Assembly (NCBI RefSeq): GCF_025532145.1
Contig: NZ_ARXS01000002.1
Span: 281,643-345,642 of the forward strand
Direction of reading: 5' to 3'
DNA: 64,000 nucleotides
Source: Alloalcanivorax balearicus MACL04
GTDB taxonomy: Bacteria; Pseudomonadota; Gammaproteobacteria; Pseudomonadales; Alcanivoracaceae
Both the position numbers and the translations under genes were made by a program. The notes below the pieces were generated by a model, which did no database searches, was not told the origin of the DNA, and was given only the letters and a program-made list of their open reading frames with translations. Positions 49,770 through 57,870 of this stretch are shown in pieces (positions within the stretch are counted from its first letter, which is position 1; each line of letters opens with the position of its first letter).

Positions 49770-50585
49770 TTAACGAATTCTTGCGGTTTCTTTCAGCGCC
49801 GCCAATACCGCCAGCCCGTCGCGCAAGGGGCGCGGCTCGTGTGTGCGGATGAAGTCAGCTCCACCTGCGGCGGCGGCAAGCTCTGCAGCGAGTGTCGCGG
49901 CCCCGACATCCCCCGGACCACGGCCTGTGAGCGCGCGCAGAAAGGATTTGCGCGAAACAGACAGAAGCACCGGCAAATCGAAGCGCAGCCGCAATTCATC
50001 GAACCGCGCCAGCACCGAGAGCGAGGTTTCGGGAGCAGCCCCCAGAAAAAACCCCATGCCGGGATCAAGGACAAGGCGGTTGCGTTTGATACCGGCACCC
50101 GTCAGCGCCGCGATGCGCGCGTCAAAGAACGCCGCAATGTGATCCATGATGTCGCCAGCGGGTGCCTCGCGCCGATCTGCCTGCCCGTCTTGCACCGAAT
50201 GCATAACGACGAGTTTGGCAGATGATTTCGCCAATTGCGGATAGAACGCAGCGTCTGGAAAACCGCGAATATCATTGAGATAGGCCACACCACGCGACAA
50301 GGCATAGGCTTGCGTCGCGGGTTGATAACTGTCGAGCGAGACGGGAATGCCATCTGCCTTGAGCGCGTCCAGCACCGGCGCGATACGCGCGATTTCTGTG
50401 TCGGACGAAACAGGCGCGGCGTCGGGATTGCTGGATGCCGGACCGAGGTCGATCACATCTGCCCCCTCGGCCATCAGCTTACGCGCCTGCGCAATGGCTG
50501 CGTCTGGCGCCAGATACCGGCCTCCATCGGAGAAACTGTCCGAGGTTATGTTGACGATGCCGAAAATGATGAGCGATTTATTCAT
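49770..50585 (-). CDS. sul2: Sulfonamide-resistant dihydropteroate synthase Sul2
   Basis: The 271-residue protein is one that I recognise along its length as Sul2. It starts MNKSLIIFGIVNITSDSFSD and carries the pterin-site motifs DLGPASSNPDAAPV, LDPGMGFFLG and SVSRKSFLRALTGRGPGD. It makes dihydropteroate but does not bind sulfonamides well, giving resistance. The frame is intact from a normal ATG. It is followed by the glmM fragment and ISCR2, the arrangement known from plasmids and the GIsul2 island. Here it sits beside guaA in what looks like a chromosomal setting. Confidence 0.97.
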   Translation of the reverse strand: MNKSLIIFGIVNITSDSFSDGGRYLAPDAAIAQARKLMAEGADVIDLGPASSNPDAAPVSSDTEIARIAPVLDALKADGIPVSLDSYQPATQAYALSRGVAYLNDIRGFPDAAFYPQLAKSSAKLVVMHSVQDGQADRREAPAGDIMDHIAAFFDARIAALTGAGIKRNRLVLDPGMGFFLGAAPETSLSVLARFDELRLRFDLPVLLSVSRKSFLRALTGRGPGDVGAATLAAELAAAAGGADFIRTHEPRPLRDGLAVLAALKETARIR

Positions 50586-50877
50586 GGGGGCTTCTATAAT
50601 AATAATAATCGAGCATGAGTCTCATACGGATGCTCGGGTCGAAAGGGAATCCCCAGGCGAGTAACCTGTTTGCGGTGATCCATTAGCTGCAGGAGCAGAA
50701 GAGCATACATCTGGAAGCAAAGCCAGGAAAGCGGCCTATGGAGCTGTGCGGCAGCGCTCAGTAGGCAATTTTTCAAAATATTGTTAAGCCTTTTCTGAGC
50801 ATGGTATTTTTCATGGTATTACCAATTAGCAGGAAAATAAGCCATTGAATATAAAAGATAAAAATGTCTTGTTTACA
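50586..50877 (-). promoter_or_regulatory. sul2 leader and promoter region, AT-rich
   Basis: This non-coding stretch lies between the sul2 start and the guaA-like end. It is much more AT-rich than the flanks. On the minus strand TTGTAA and TATATT near 50870-50840 could be a -35/-10 pair with a long spacer. A short open frame (50594-50776) is present but I see no support that it is translated. Confidence 0.4.
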
Positions 50878-50892
50878 ATAGAGTGGGAATAG
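50878..50892 (+). other. Putative attachment site: duplicated 3' end of guaA
   Basis: ATAGAGTGGGAATAG reads Ile-Glu-Trp-Glu-stop in the same direction as guaA. It corresponds to the guaA end at 47586-47600 (ATTGAGTGGGAGTGA). GAGTGGGA is identical in both. The different third-position bases suggest that this copy came with an element from another host. It marks the right end of the guaA-integrated island. Confidence 0.75.
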
Positions 50893-51037
50893 GGCTGTTC
50901 TCAGTTGAGAACTATGCCGAAAGCGGTCAGTAAGCCTTGAAATTAGAGAAGTAATAGGCCAGGAATCGATCAAGCATTAGATGGCGCGGCACAGGCGCTG
51001 AAAAAAGGAAAAAGTGGACAAGGAAGAAGGCGAAGGC

Positions 51038-54000
51038 ATGAGCCAAGCAGAGTCCCCCCAGCCCACGGTCCGGCAGTGGCTTCGCTACTGGCGCAACTCG
51101 CTGGCGGATGCCGAAAGCGGCCGTGGGGCATTGACCAAAAAGGCCCTGGGGCAGACCGACTATCTCGAAAGAACGGTCTACCGCGACGGCCGCCTGCCGT
51201 CGGATCACCCGGTGCTCCAGAAACTCTTCGCGGAAGAAGAGGAATCGACCCAGGTGGTGCGGGTGGCGCTGCGCCCGGCGGTGTACAAGGTATTGCAGGA
51301 GCACGGGACGAAAAAGCGGGCACTTTACCCCGATGTCATCACGCCGCTGATCTGCGGTTTGTGGGTTGCTCGTGATGGCCGTTTGATCCCTGCCGAGCCA
51401 CCGGTGATTCCCCGCGATCTGCTGGCGCCGCAGGCCGATGACCGCTTTACGCTGGCCGATGTGGCGGAACAGGACGTCTTTCTGAGCAAGCATGAGCCAC
51501 GGGTCTGGTCGGAAAGCCAGGCGCTGGCGCTGCTCGAGGATTCGGCCCTCGAGGCGCACGGCGAATGCTGGCAGCCGTACTACGATCTGTCCCAGCGGCT
51601 GTTTGACACTCTATGCCCCAAGGATCTGCTGAAAGAAGTATTCGTGAGTGCCAACGAGGCGCGTATCTCCAGGGTCGACGATCAGCTAGGCGCCGCGACC
51701 CACATTGTCAAGCTCTACGACTGGCTTTCCACTACGGATCAGGCGCTGCCACTGCTGGAAAATTACGCCCTGTCGAACATCGAGTCGTATCAGTCCTGCG
51801 TCAAGCCACTGCCCGGCATGACCCACCGTCTGGGCCACGCCAATACGCAGTACCCGCTGGCCATTGCCCAGCGCGACGCGCTGGCGCAGGTCATGGCGAT
51901 GGCGGAAGGCGAGGTGCTGGCGGTCAACGGCCCGCCGGGCACGGGCAAGACCACCTTCGTGCTCTCGGCGGTCGCGTCGCTCTGGGTAAAGGCCGCGCTC
52001 GATGAGGCCGAGCCGCCGCTGATCGTCGCGGCATCGACCAACAATCAGGCCGTGACCAACGTGCTTGAAGCCTTCGCCAAGGAGTTCGAAGAAACCCAGG
52101 ATGCCTTCGGCGGGCGCTGGCTGCCCGACATCACCAGCTACGGCGGCTACTACTGCGCGCGTAGTCGGGAAGGCGAGGCATCTAAGCACTATCAGACGCC
52201 GTCGTTCTATCGCGAGATCGAATCGCCGGAATACCACGAGCGCGCCGAGATGGCCTTTCTCCAGCGCGCTCGGCAGGCGCTCGACGATGAAACGCTCACC
52301 CGTGTGGATACCGTTCGCTCTCGGCTTCATCTGCGGCTGAACGAGCGCCAGTCGCAACTTCGTGATCTGTACCAGTACTGGACGACACGGGCAACGCTTC
52401 AGGCCAAGCTCGCGGAGAAACTGGGGGACGCCCCCGAGGAGATGCTGGCTCGCGAACAGTCGGTGGTCGCCGCGCTGCAAGGCGAGTTCGAGGGCATCGA
52501 GGCGGATCTCAAACGGTGGCAGCGCTTTTGCGCCGACGAGCCGATGTGGCTCTCACTGCTTGCCGTGCTGCCGCCGGTGGCCAAAAAGCGCCGCATGCGG
52601 CGTGAACTGTTCATCAGCGAGCACCTGAGTGTCGAGGGGCGTCGGCTGATCGAGCAATCTCCATTGGCAGATTCCACCGAGGTCGCGTTGAAGGCCTGGT
52701 TGGGTCAGCAGCGTGAGGTGCTGAACCAGAAACAGGGCTTTATTGCCGAGTGCCAGCAGAGCGTGCAGGAGATCGAACAGCTCACTTCGAGGCTCCAGAC
52801 AGCCTATCAAGCGTTGGGCCTTGATACGCTACCAACCTCGTTTGACGCCTTCGATCAGGCACTGGATACCACGCTTCGCTTTCAGCTCTTTCAACTGGCG
52901 GTGCATTACTGGGAGGCGCGCTGGCTGGAGGCGTGCGCTGAACGTGCTGACGAGCTGGCCGAGCAGACGGCCAAAGGGAAAGAGAAACCGGGGCTTTCCA
53001 AGGTACGCCCCCGCTGGCGCCGGCGAATGATGCTGACGCCCTGCATCGTGTCGACGCTGCACTCACTGCCGTCCCACATGACCCACAGCGTGTTCGAAGG
53101 CGAGGACCAGTTCCGCGACGATTACCTGATCAACGAGATCGACCTCTTGATTGTCGACGAAGCCGGTCAGGCCGGGCCAGATGTCGCGGGCGCCTCCATG
53201 GCGCTGGCCACGCGGCTACTGGCGATTGGTGACGTCCATCAAATCAAGCCGGTCGCAACGCAGTCGCAGACGGTCGATGTGGGTAATTTGGTGCATCAGG
53301 GTCTGCTCACGGCCATCGACGAGTACGAGGGGCTGCGTGAAAGTGGGCGCTCGGTGGTGGATGGCAGCGTGATGCGCATCGCTCAAATGGCGAGCCGCTA
53401 CCACTATCTAGAACAGGCCGAGCCGGGCATGTTCCTGCGCGAACATCGGCGTTGCCTGAACGACATCATCGCCTATTGCAACGATCTCTGTTATCGCGGG
53501 TTGTTGCAGCCGCTGCGTGACAGGCCCGCTATCGATGCGGATCTCCCGCCCTTTGGCTATGTGCACGTCGATGGCCGGGCCGAGACCCCGCCTTCGGGAA
53601 GTCGCATCAACCGGCTGGAAGCCATCACCGTGGCTGAATGGCTGGCCGATCAACGCGAACGGCTGGAGACCGTGCACGGCAAGCCGCTGGAACAGATCGT
53701 CGGTGTGGTAACGCCTTTCAAGGCCCAGGCCAATCTGATCGAGCAAGAGTGCCTGTCGCGCGATATCAGGGTAGGTGGGGGCAATGAGGAAATGACGGTG
53801 GGCACGGTGCACGCCCTTCAGGGGGCAGAGCGCCCGGTCGTGCTGTTTTCAGCAGTATATTCGCGCCACGACGATGGCAGCTTTATCGACAACGACCCGT
53901 CGATTCTAAACGTGGCGGTATCACGCGCGAAGGACAGCTTTCTCGTCTTTGGCGATATGGACGTTATCGGGACGGCGGCACGCGGCACACCGCGATATCT

Positions 54001-54586
54001 GCTGGGCCGTTATCTATTCAGCCATGAGCACAATGAGTTGTTGTTCACAGCGAGTGCGGCACGTCCTGATCTACTCGCGCTGTGTCAAAAGCCACGGTTG
54101 ATCAACAACGCCGAAGCACATGATCAATGCATCAAAGACCTGCTTGAGCGTGTGCGTGCGGAGATCGCGGTGGTGTCTCCTTGGATTTCGCTGGATCGTC
54201 TAGAAGAGAGTGGATTACTGGTAGCACTAGAGAAAGCGGCCGCGCGAGGTGTCGATATCACGGTCTATGCCGATCATCACTTCAACACCACTAGCGGCAA
54301 CCAGACGGATGCCCAGAAGACGTCCCGCTTCGAACGGTGCTGTGAAGCGCTCGCCGAGCGCGGTATGACGGTGAAGGTAGTCAGTCAGGTTCATAGCAAG
54401 CTCATCATGGCCGACGATGACTTTTTGTGTGTGGGTTCCTACAACTGGGCGAGTGCCGTGAGGGAGGGAAAATACCAGAACATGGAAACATCCATGCTGT
54501 ATAGCGGTGACCTGAAAGCGGAAATTACCCTTCAACTTGACGCGCTCGAAGCACGCGTTCGGCAGCAATATCCCGACATGGCCTGA
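51038..54586 (+). CDS. mkoC: SF1 helicase with C-terminal phospholipase D nuclease domain; probable Mokosh type II protein MkoC
   Basis: This protein has about 1182 residues (1190 from an alternative GTG at 51014, which also has AAGGA before it). The N-terminal 280 residues show no recognised domain. A COG1112-type SF1 helicase follows with Walker A NGPPGTGKTTF near 300, a long coiled-coil insertion, Walker B LLIVDEAGQAGPD near 705 and late motifs VTPFKAQ, GTVHALQGAE and NVAVSRAKD. The last 170 residues are a PLD domain with VHSKLIMADDDFLCVGSYNW (HxK...D...GSxN). The anti-phage system Mokosh type II is one protein of exactly this layout. It lies between the island end and the broken tetR. Confidence 0.75.
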   Translation: MSQAESPQPTVRQWLRYWRNSLADAESGRGALTKKALGQTDYLERTVYRDGRLPSDHPVLQKLFAEEEESTQVVRVALRPAVYKVLQEHGTKKRALYPDVITPLICGLWVARDGRLIPAEPPVIPRDLLAPQADDRFTLADVAEQDVFLSKHEPRVWSESQALALLEDSALEAHGECWQPYYDLSQRLFDTLCPKDLLKEVFVSANEARISRVDDQLGAATHIVKLYDWLSTTDQALPLLENYALSNIESYQSCVKPLPGMTHRLGHANTQYPLAIAQRDALAQVMAMAEGEVLAVNGPPGTGKTTFVLSAVASLWVKAALDEAEPPLIVAASTNNQAVTNVLEAFAKEFEETQDAFGGRWLPDITSYGGYYCARSREGEASKHYQTPSFYREIESPEYHERAEMAFLQRARQALDDETLTRVDTVRSRLHLRLNERQSQLRDLYQYWTTRATLQAKLAEKLGDAPEEMLAREQSVVAALQGEFEGIEADLKRWQRFCADEPMWLSLLAVLPPVAKKRRMRRELFISEHLSVEGRRLIEQSPLADSTEVALKAWLGQQREVLNQKQGFIAECQQSVQEIEQLTSRLQTAYQALGLDTLPTSFDAFDQALDTTLRFQLFQLAVHYWEARWLEACAERADELAEQTAKGKEKPGLSKVRPRWRRRMMLTPCIVSTLHSLPSHMTHSVFEGEDQFRDDYLINEIDLLIVDEAGQAGPDVAGASMALATRLLAIGDVHQIKPVATQSQTVDVGNLVHQGLLTAIDEYEGLRESGRSVVDGSVMRIAQMASRYHYLEQAEPGMFLREHRRCLNDIIAYCNDLCYRGLLQPLRDRPAIDADLPPFGYVHVDGRAETPPSGSRINRLEAITVAEWLADQRERLETVHGKPLEQIVGVVTPFKAQANLIEQECLSRDIRVGGGNEEMTVGTVHALQGAERPVVLFSAVYSRHDDGSFIDNDPSILNVAVSRAKDSFLVFGDMDVIGTAARGTPRYLLGRYLFSHEHNELLFTASAARPDLLALCQKPRLINNAEAHDQCIKDLLERVRAEIAVVSPWISLDRLEESGLLVALEKAAARGVDITVYADHHFNTTSGNQTDAQKTSRFERCCEALAERGMTVKVVSQVHSKLIMADDDFLCVGSYNWASAVREGKYQNMETSMLYSGDLKAEITLQLDALEARVRQQYPDMA

Positions 54587-54624
54587 TCGCAAAGCTCGGA
54601 CTGAGCTGAGGTATCGTCTGAACG

Positions 54625-55197
54625 TTGACGGACCCATCTAGATCACTGGCCCCGGCCCGCGCCGGTGTTGGCAGCCTGGCCCTCAACACCCTCGCTGAAG
54701 AAGCCGGCGTCTCCAACGGCACCACCTACAACGGCTTCCGCTCTCGCGAACAGGTGCTCGAAGCCGTGGGCCTGGAACTCGCCGTCCAGCTCTCCGAACA
54801 GATCCTCACCGTCAGCGAAGCCGTGGACAGCGGCGCCGAACGCCTCAGCATCGCCGTACGTACCTTCATGAACAAAGCCCGCACCGACCCCGACTGGACC
54901 CGCGCCCTGATCACCGTGGTCCGCTACGCCGAAGGCATGCGCTCCACCCTCGCCACCTACCTCCGCGCCGACCTCCAAGCCGGCCGCCGCCAAGGCGACT
55001 TCCACTACGCCCACGAAGAAATGGCCATGAGCATGGTGATCTCCGCCACCCTGGGCGCCATGAACCTGCTCGTGGAAGACGGCGAGGTGGAGCATGCCGA
55101 CCGTATTGCGGCGGAGATGGTGTTGCAGGCGCTGGGTGTGCCGCCAGAGACGGCTAGGCGGATTGCTGGGTTGCCGTTGCCGGGGGAGGGTGGTTAG
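54625..55197 (+). pseudogene. TetR-family regulator lacking its 5' end
   Basis: The frame encodes most of a TetR regulator. The HTH part is SLALNTLAEEAGVSNGTTYNGFRSREQVLEA and a full ligand-binding domain ends at 55197. The first helix that should precede RAGVGSLAL is missing. The sequence before about 54660 does not fit the family, and only a TTG at 54625 could serve as start. Its C-ending codon bias matches guaA, so it is likely core DNA whose 5' end was lost when the helicase segment arrived. Confidence 0.7.
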
Positions 55198-55464
55198 CCG
55201 GACTTGCCGCAGCGTGGGTGGCTGATCTGCGATTGATTTGATCTGGCCGATTAGTAAGGGCTTACTTAAAGGGCCGTTGGCGCTTGGGCGTTGGCGGTCT
55301 TTTTGTTTTGGGGCAGAGGATTGGCCGAGATGTCGGGGAAATGGCGGTTTGAAGCGTTTGTCAGTGGCTGGCTTTTCTGGTCTTATTTTGCGTCAGGGGA
55401 AGCTAGAAAAAGAGATATGACGCCGGCGCGTTTATTGGATATTCGTGCCGGCGTCCTAATACCT
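55198..55464. other. Gap before the cassette array; possible attI-like or degenerate attC region
   Basis: No supported gene. The strand opposite to the array shows no integrase fragment that I can recognise. A 9-base perfect stem (GACGCCGGC at 55419, GCCGGCGTC at 55447) lies just before the first GTTAGGC. This could be a degenerate attC, or a terminator without a T-run. An attI site cannot be excluded. Confidence 0.4.
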
Positions 55465-55471
55465 GTTAGGC
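55465..55471 (+). other. First cassette core site GTTAGGC
   Basis: GTTAGGC matches the integron R' core GTTRRRY. The first cassette gene begins 8 bases later, which is typical for cassette arrays. Confidence 0.7.
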
Positions 55472-55478
55472 AGTCAAA

Positions 55479-55721
55479 ATGTACAAACTAGGCGCCCTGA
55501 TATCGTTAATAGGTTATTTTTCCAGATTAGTTATTCTGATCATTCTCGGGTATGCAGTCAGAGAGAGTTTTAGTTCATTTGGAGAGTTTGAAATTTTAGA
55601 GGGCGTTGCGTATTTGTTGTACGCGTGTGTTGGTGGCCCTATTGTGTATGTGGTTGGGAATGTAGTAATAGGTGTCGGGGTTTCAATATCAGAAAAGGGG
55701 GTGAAAAATGAACTGGATTAG
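55479..55721 (+). CDS. Cassette 1a: small membrane protein
   Basis: This 80-residue protein has two hydrophobic segments (about residues 4-26 and 42-70) separated by an acidic, aromatic linker (SFSSFGEFEILEG), and a charged C-terminus. No family recognised. The ATG follows the core site by 8 bases without a strong ribosome-binding site, as in many first cassette genes. It overlaps the next gene by 14 bases. The AT-rich codon use is unlike the core genome. Confidence 0.65.
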   Translation: MYKLGALISLIGYFSRLVILIILGYAVRESFSSFGEFEILEGVAYLLYACVGGPIVYVVGNVVIGVGVSISEKGVKNELD

Positions 55722-55905
55722 CGGTGCATTTTTTATTTTGGCTGCCCATTCAATTGGCATGGTTGTCTTTATTCACACGAATAACGAGTGGTATTACCAG
55801 AAAGCTATCGCGGCTGGCGTGGAGCCAAATATAGCAGCTGCAACTATTTCAAAACTCATTTTGGCTACTATAGGGCTTGGTGCTGGTATATGGTTGCTCA
55901 ACTAA
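55708..55905 (+). CDS. Cassette 1b: second small membrane protein
   Basis: This 65-residue protein has two hydrophobic helices (about residues 2-20 and 44-63) around a short loop (IHTNNEWYYQKAIAAGVEPN). The start lies in the end of cassette gene 1a behind GGGGG, suggesting coupled synthesis. No family recognised. Two small coupled membrane proteins in one mobile cassette could be a toxin-antitoxin or immunity pair, or a defence effector with its partner; this is speculation. Confidence 0.65.
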   Translation: MNWISGAFFILAAHSIGMVVFIHTNNEWYYQKAIAAGVEPNIAAATISKLILATIGLGAGIWLLN

Positions 55906-55906
55906 A

Positions 55907-55981
55907 GCCTAACAATCCGTGGCAGTTCGCGCCTGTCGGCGCCGGACTCGCTACGTTCGCCGCTGCACAGGGGTGTTAGGG
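55907..55981 (+). other. attC site 1
   Basis: The 75-base site runs from R'' GCCTAAC to R' GTTAGGG. The inner arms CCGTGGCAG and CTGCACAGG pair with a displaced base, the asymmetry that lets integrases choose the bottom strand. Confidence 0.88.
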
Positions 55982-56079
55982 CGTACGCCTACTACATCCA
56001 AATGCGCTTATTATTGTGCGGATCTTGGCAATAAACACAAAGAAGATTTAAGATTCGTAAATTGGGAGGAGGATACTAG

Positions 56080-57123
56080 ATGACCGAACGTGATGACCTC
56101 CTCGCTTCCGTCGCGAGCGAGATTAAGACCTATCGAAAAAGGGACCTCCCCGAGCCGACACCGGAGCACGTCGATCGTTGGCTTCATCAGTTCACTCCCG
56201 CCCAGCAGTTGCCGTTCCTGCGTGAGTTTGAGCACGTTATCAAGCAGACCTTCTTCACACGAAAGAACGTAAATGACTTTCTCCGCGCCCTCGTGACCAA
56301 TCCAAAGCTGGCTGGGGCTGACCCCACGGAGTACTGGTCGTATGCGAACTTCTTGAACATCCAACGGAACGGGCAGAGCCAGAGGGAGATGCTGAAGCTC
56401 TTCTCGAAGTGCCTTGAGGACGAATGTGGTCTCGATATAGATGGCTGCGGAGAAGATGGTGGCGACTTCATCTATCTTGATGACGTGATGTTTAGTGGTA
56501 ACCGCGTGGGGAATGACCTTGAGCCGTGGATTATAAATGACGCGCCTCAATCGGCCACGGTCAATGTCATCGTCGCTGCTCTTCACTCGGGAGGCTGGTG
56601 GTATCTGGTCAATAAGAGACTCAAGAACGTAATCGCAGAGTCGGGCAAGAACATCTCCGTCACCTATTGGCGTGCCCTCGAAATTGAGAATCGGAAGTGG
56701 TTCAAGAACAGTTCAGGAGTGCTTTGGCCCACAGCGGTCCCAGATGTGGCGGAGGTTCAGGACTACATTGCTCAGCCGGTAAAGTTCCCTTTTGAGCCTC
56801 GACAGCCGAGTGAAGCAGCCATCCATCCGTTCTCCTCTGAAATGGGCCGCCAAGTCCTGGAGAGCGAGTTCCTTATCGCTGGTGCTAAGATCAGGGCGAT
56901 GAGTGACAACCCGAAGCAGTCTATGCGCCCTCTCGGCTTCAGTCCGTTCGGTGTGGGTTTCGGATCGATGATCGTCACTTACCGTAATTGCCCAAACAAT
57001 TGTCCACTTGCAATGTGGTGGGGAGACCCAGAGGCGACTTCGGGGGCCCTGCACTGGTATCCGCTACTACAGCGTGAGGGCTATTCGTCCGCGAGGAATG
57101 TCTTCGATGATCTCACGCTCTAG
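56080..57123 (+). CDS. Cassette 2a: phosphoribosyltransferase-like protein (PRTase-CE type)
   Basis: This 347-residue soluble protein starts after AGGAGG. Its core carries FIYLDDVMFSGNRVGNDL near residue 127, which resembles the PRPP-binding loop of type I phosphoribosyltransferases (two acidic residues then a Ser/Thr-Gly). Downstream is PVKFPFEPRQPSEAA and a Cys-containing tail. I match it with moderate confidence to the PRTase-like family of predicted nucleotide-centred conflict systems. It overlaps the NADAR gene by 17 bases, so the two act together. The substrate is unknown; modification of a nucleotide or nucleic acid is plausible. Confidence 0.65.
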   Translation: MTERDDLLASVASEIKTYRKRDLPEPTPEHVDRWLHQFTPAQQLPFLREFEHVIKQTFFTRKNVNDFLRALVTNPKLAGADPTEYWSYANFLNIQRNGQSQREMLKLFSKCLEDECGLDIDGCGEDGGDFIYLDDVMFSGNRVGNDLEPWIINDAPQSATVNVIVAALHSGGWWYLVNKRLKNVIAESGKNISVTYWRALEIENRKWFKNSSGVLWPTAVPDVAEVQDYIAQPVKFPFEPRQPSEAAIHPFSSEMGRQVLESEFLIAGAKIRAMSDNPKQSMRPLGFSPFGVGFGSMIVTYRNCPNNCPLAMWWGDPEATSGALHWYPLLQREGYSSARNVFDDLTL

Positions 57124-57757
57124 CCTAGATCAATATGAGAAAAGCCTCTTGAGGACCTACGTCCGCAGCGAGGTTGTCGTTGTCTACAAGACGAAGGAGG
57201 CCTTTGGTGGCCTTTCCAACATGGCATCGGGCTACCCCTTGCAGATCAACGGTGTTCGAATCTTGACCACAGAGGCCCTGTATCAATCCTGCCGCTTCCC
57301 CCATATGCCGGCAGTCCAACGTGAAATCATCGGGCAGAACAGCCCGATGACTGCCAAGATGAAGAGCAAGCCGTATCGCAATCACTCAAGGCCGGATTGG
57401 GACGAGATCAGATACAAGGTTATGCGTTGGTGCCTGCGCGTGAAGCTCGCGCAGAACTATGAGGAATTCGGTCGGCTGCTGCTTGCAACGCGTAATCAGC
57501 CTATCGTCGAGCAGTCACGAAAGGATGACTATTGGGGGGTAAAGCTGGTAGACGATACTGGCGGTAAACTGGTCGGGCAGAACGTACTAGGCAGGCTGTT
57601 GATGGAATTAAGAGAGAAACTAAAAGATGATACGGAAGGTGTATTGAAGACGGTGCCACCCCTTGGCATTCCCGACTTCATGCTACTAGGTAAACCGATC
57701 GGAACAGTCACATCCAAGAGTTCAGGCGACGGCCAAAAACAGCCGGAGTTATTTTAA
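57107..57757 (+). CDS. Cassette 2b: NADAR-domain protein
   Basis: This protein has about 216 residues from the ATG at 57107 (ATG 57098 and further upstream starts are also open). It shows the YbiA/DUF1768 NADAR fold: AFGGLSNMASGYPLQ, the ITTEALYQ-like helix ILTTEALYQSCRFP and DDYWGVKL with GQNVLGRLLMELRE. NADAR enzymes cleave N-glycosidic bonds, and some remove ADP-ribose from guanine bases. Paired with a phosphoribosyltransferase-like protein, it may make or undo a nucleotide modification. It ends just before attC site 2. Confidence 0.8.
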   Translation: MISRSSLDQYEKSLLRTYVRSEVVVVYKTKEAFGGLSNMASGYPLQINGVRILTTEALYQSCRFPHMPAVQREIIGQNSPMTAKMKSKPYRNHSRPDWDEIRYKVMRWCLRVKLAQNYEEFGRLLLATRNQPIVEQSRKDDYWGVKLVDDTGGKLVGQNVLGRLLMELREKLKDDTEGVLKTVPPLGIPDFMLLGKPIGTVTSKSSGDGQKQPELF

Positions 57758-57782
57758 TGGCTTCGTCCTATCTGCTACTGAG

Positions 57783-57860
57783 CCCTAACAATCGGCTGCA
57801 CGGCGGCCGATTTTCCGCCGCTTCGCGGCTCCAAATCGGCGCGTGAGCCGGGCGTTAGGG
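57783..57860 (+). other. attC site 2
   Basis: The 78-base site has outer arms CCCTAAC and GTTAGGG that are perfectly complementary. Inner arms CGGCTGCACG and CGTGAGCCG pair with one extrahelical base, and a further GCCGATTT/AAATCGGC stem is present. It is the clearest attC of the array. Confidence 0.93.
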
Positions 57861-57870
57861 AAAGCAACTT

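Larger units (their letters stand above)
47601..50892. mobile_element. guaA-associated island remnant carrying ISCR2 and sul2 (GIsul2-like)
   Basis: The 3.3-kb segment between the guaA stop and a second guaA-type 3' end contains, in order, a complete ISCR2, a 5' fragment of glmM and sul2. Known GIsul2 islands integrate in the 3' end of guaA and carry CR2 with sul2. Here no integrase or other island gene remains; ISCR2 lies about 35 bases after guaA. I infer that the integrase side was deleted, probably by ISCR2 activity. Confidence 0.7.

Noticed and set aside
50594..50776. 60-codon frame upstream of sul2
   Set aside because: No ribosome-binding site or family; it lies in the AT-rich leader that travels with sul2.
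54587..55464. Remnant integron integrase upstream of the array
   Set aside because: I looked on the minus strand for tyrosine-recombinase motifs and found none; only the tetR remnant and a short stem are visible.
55291..55491. 66-codon frame just before the first cassette
   Set aside because: It runs through the core recombination site and into the first cassette gene, and shows no similarity; likely chance.
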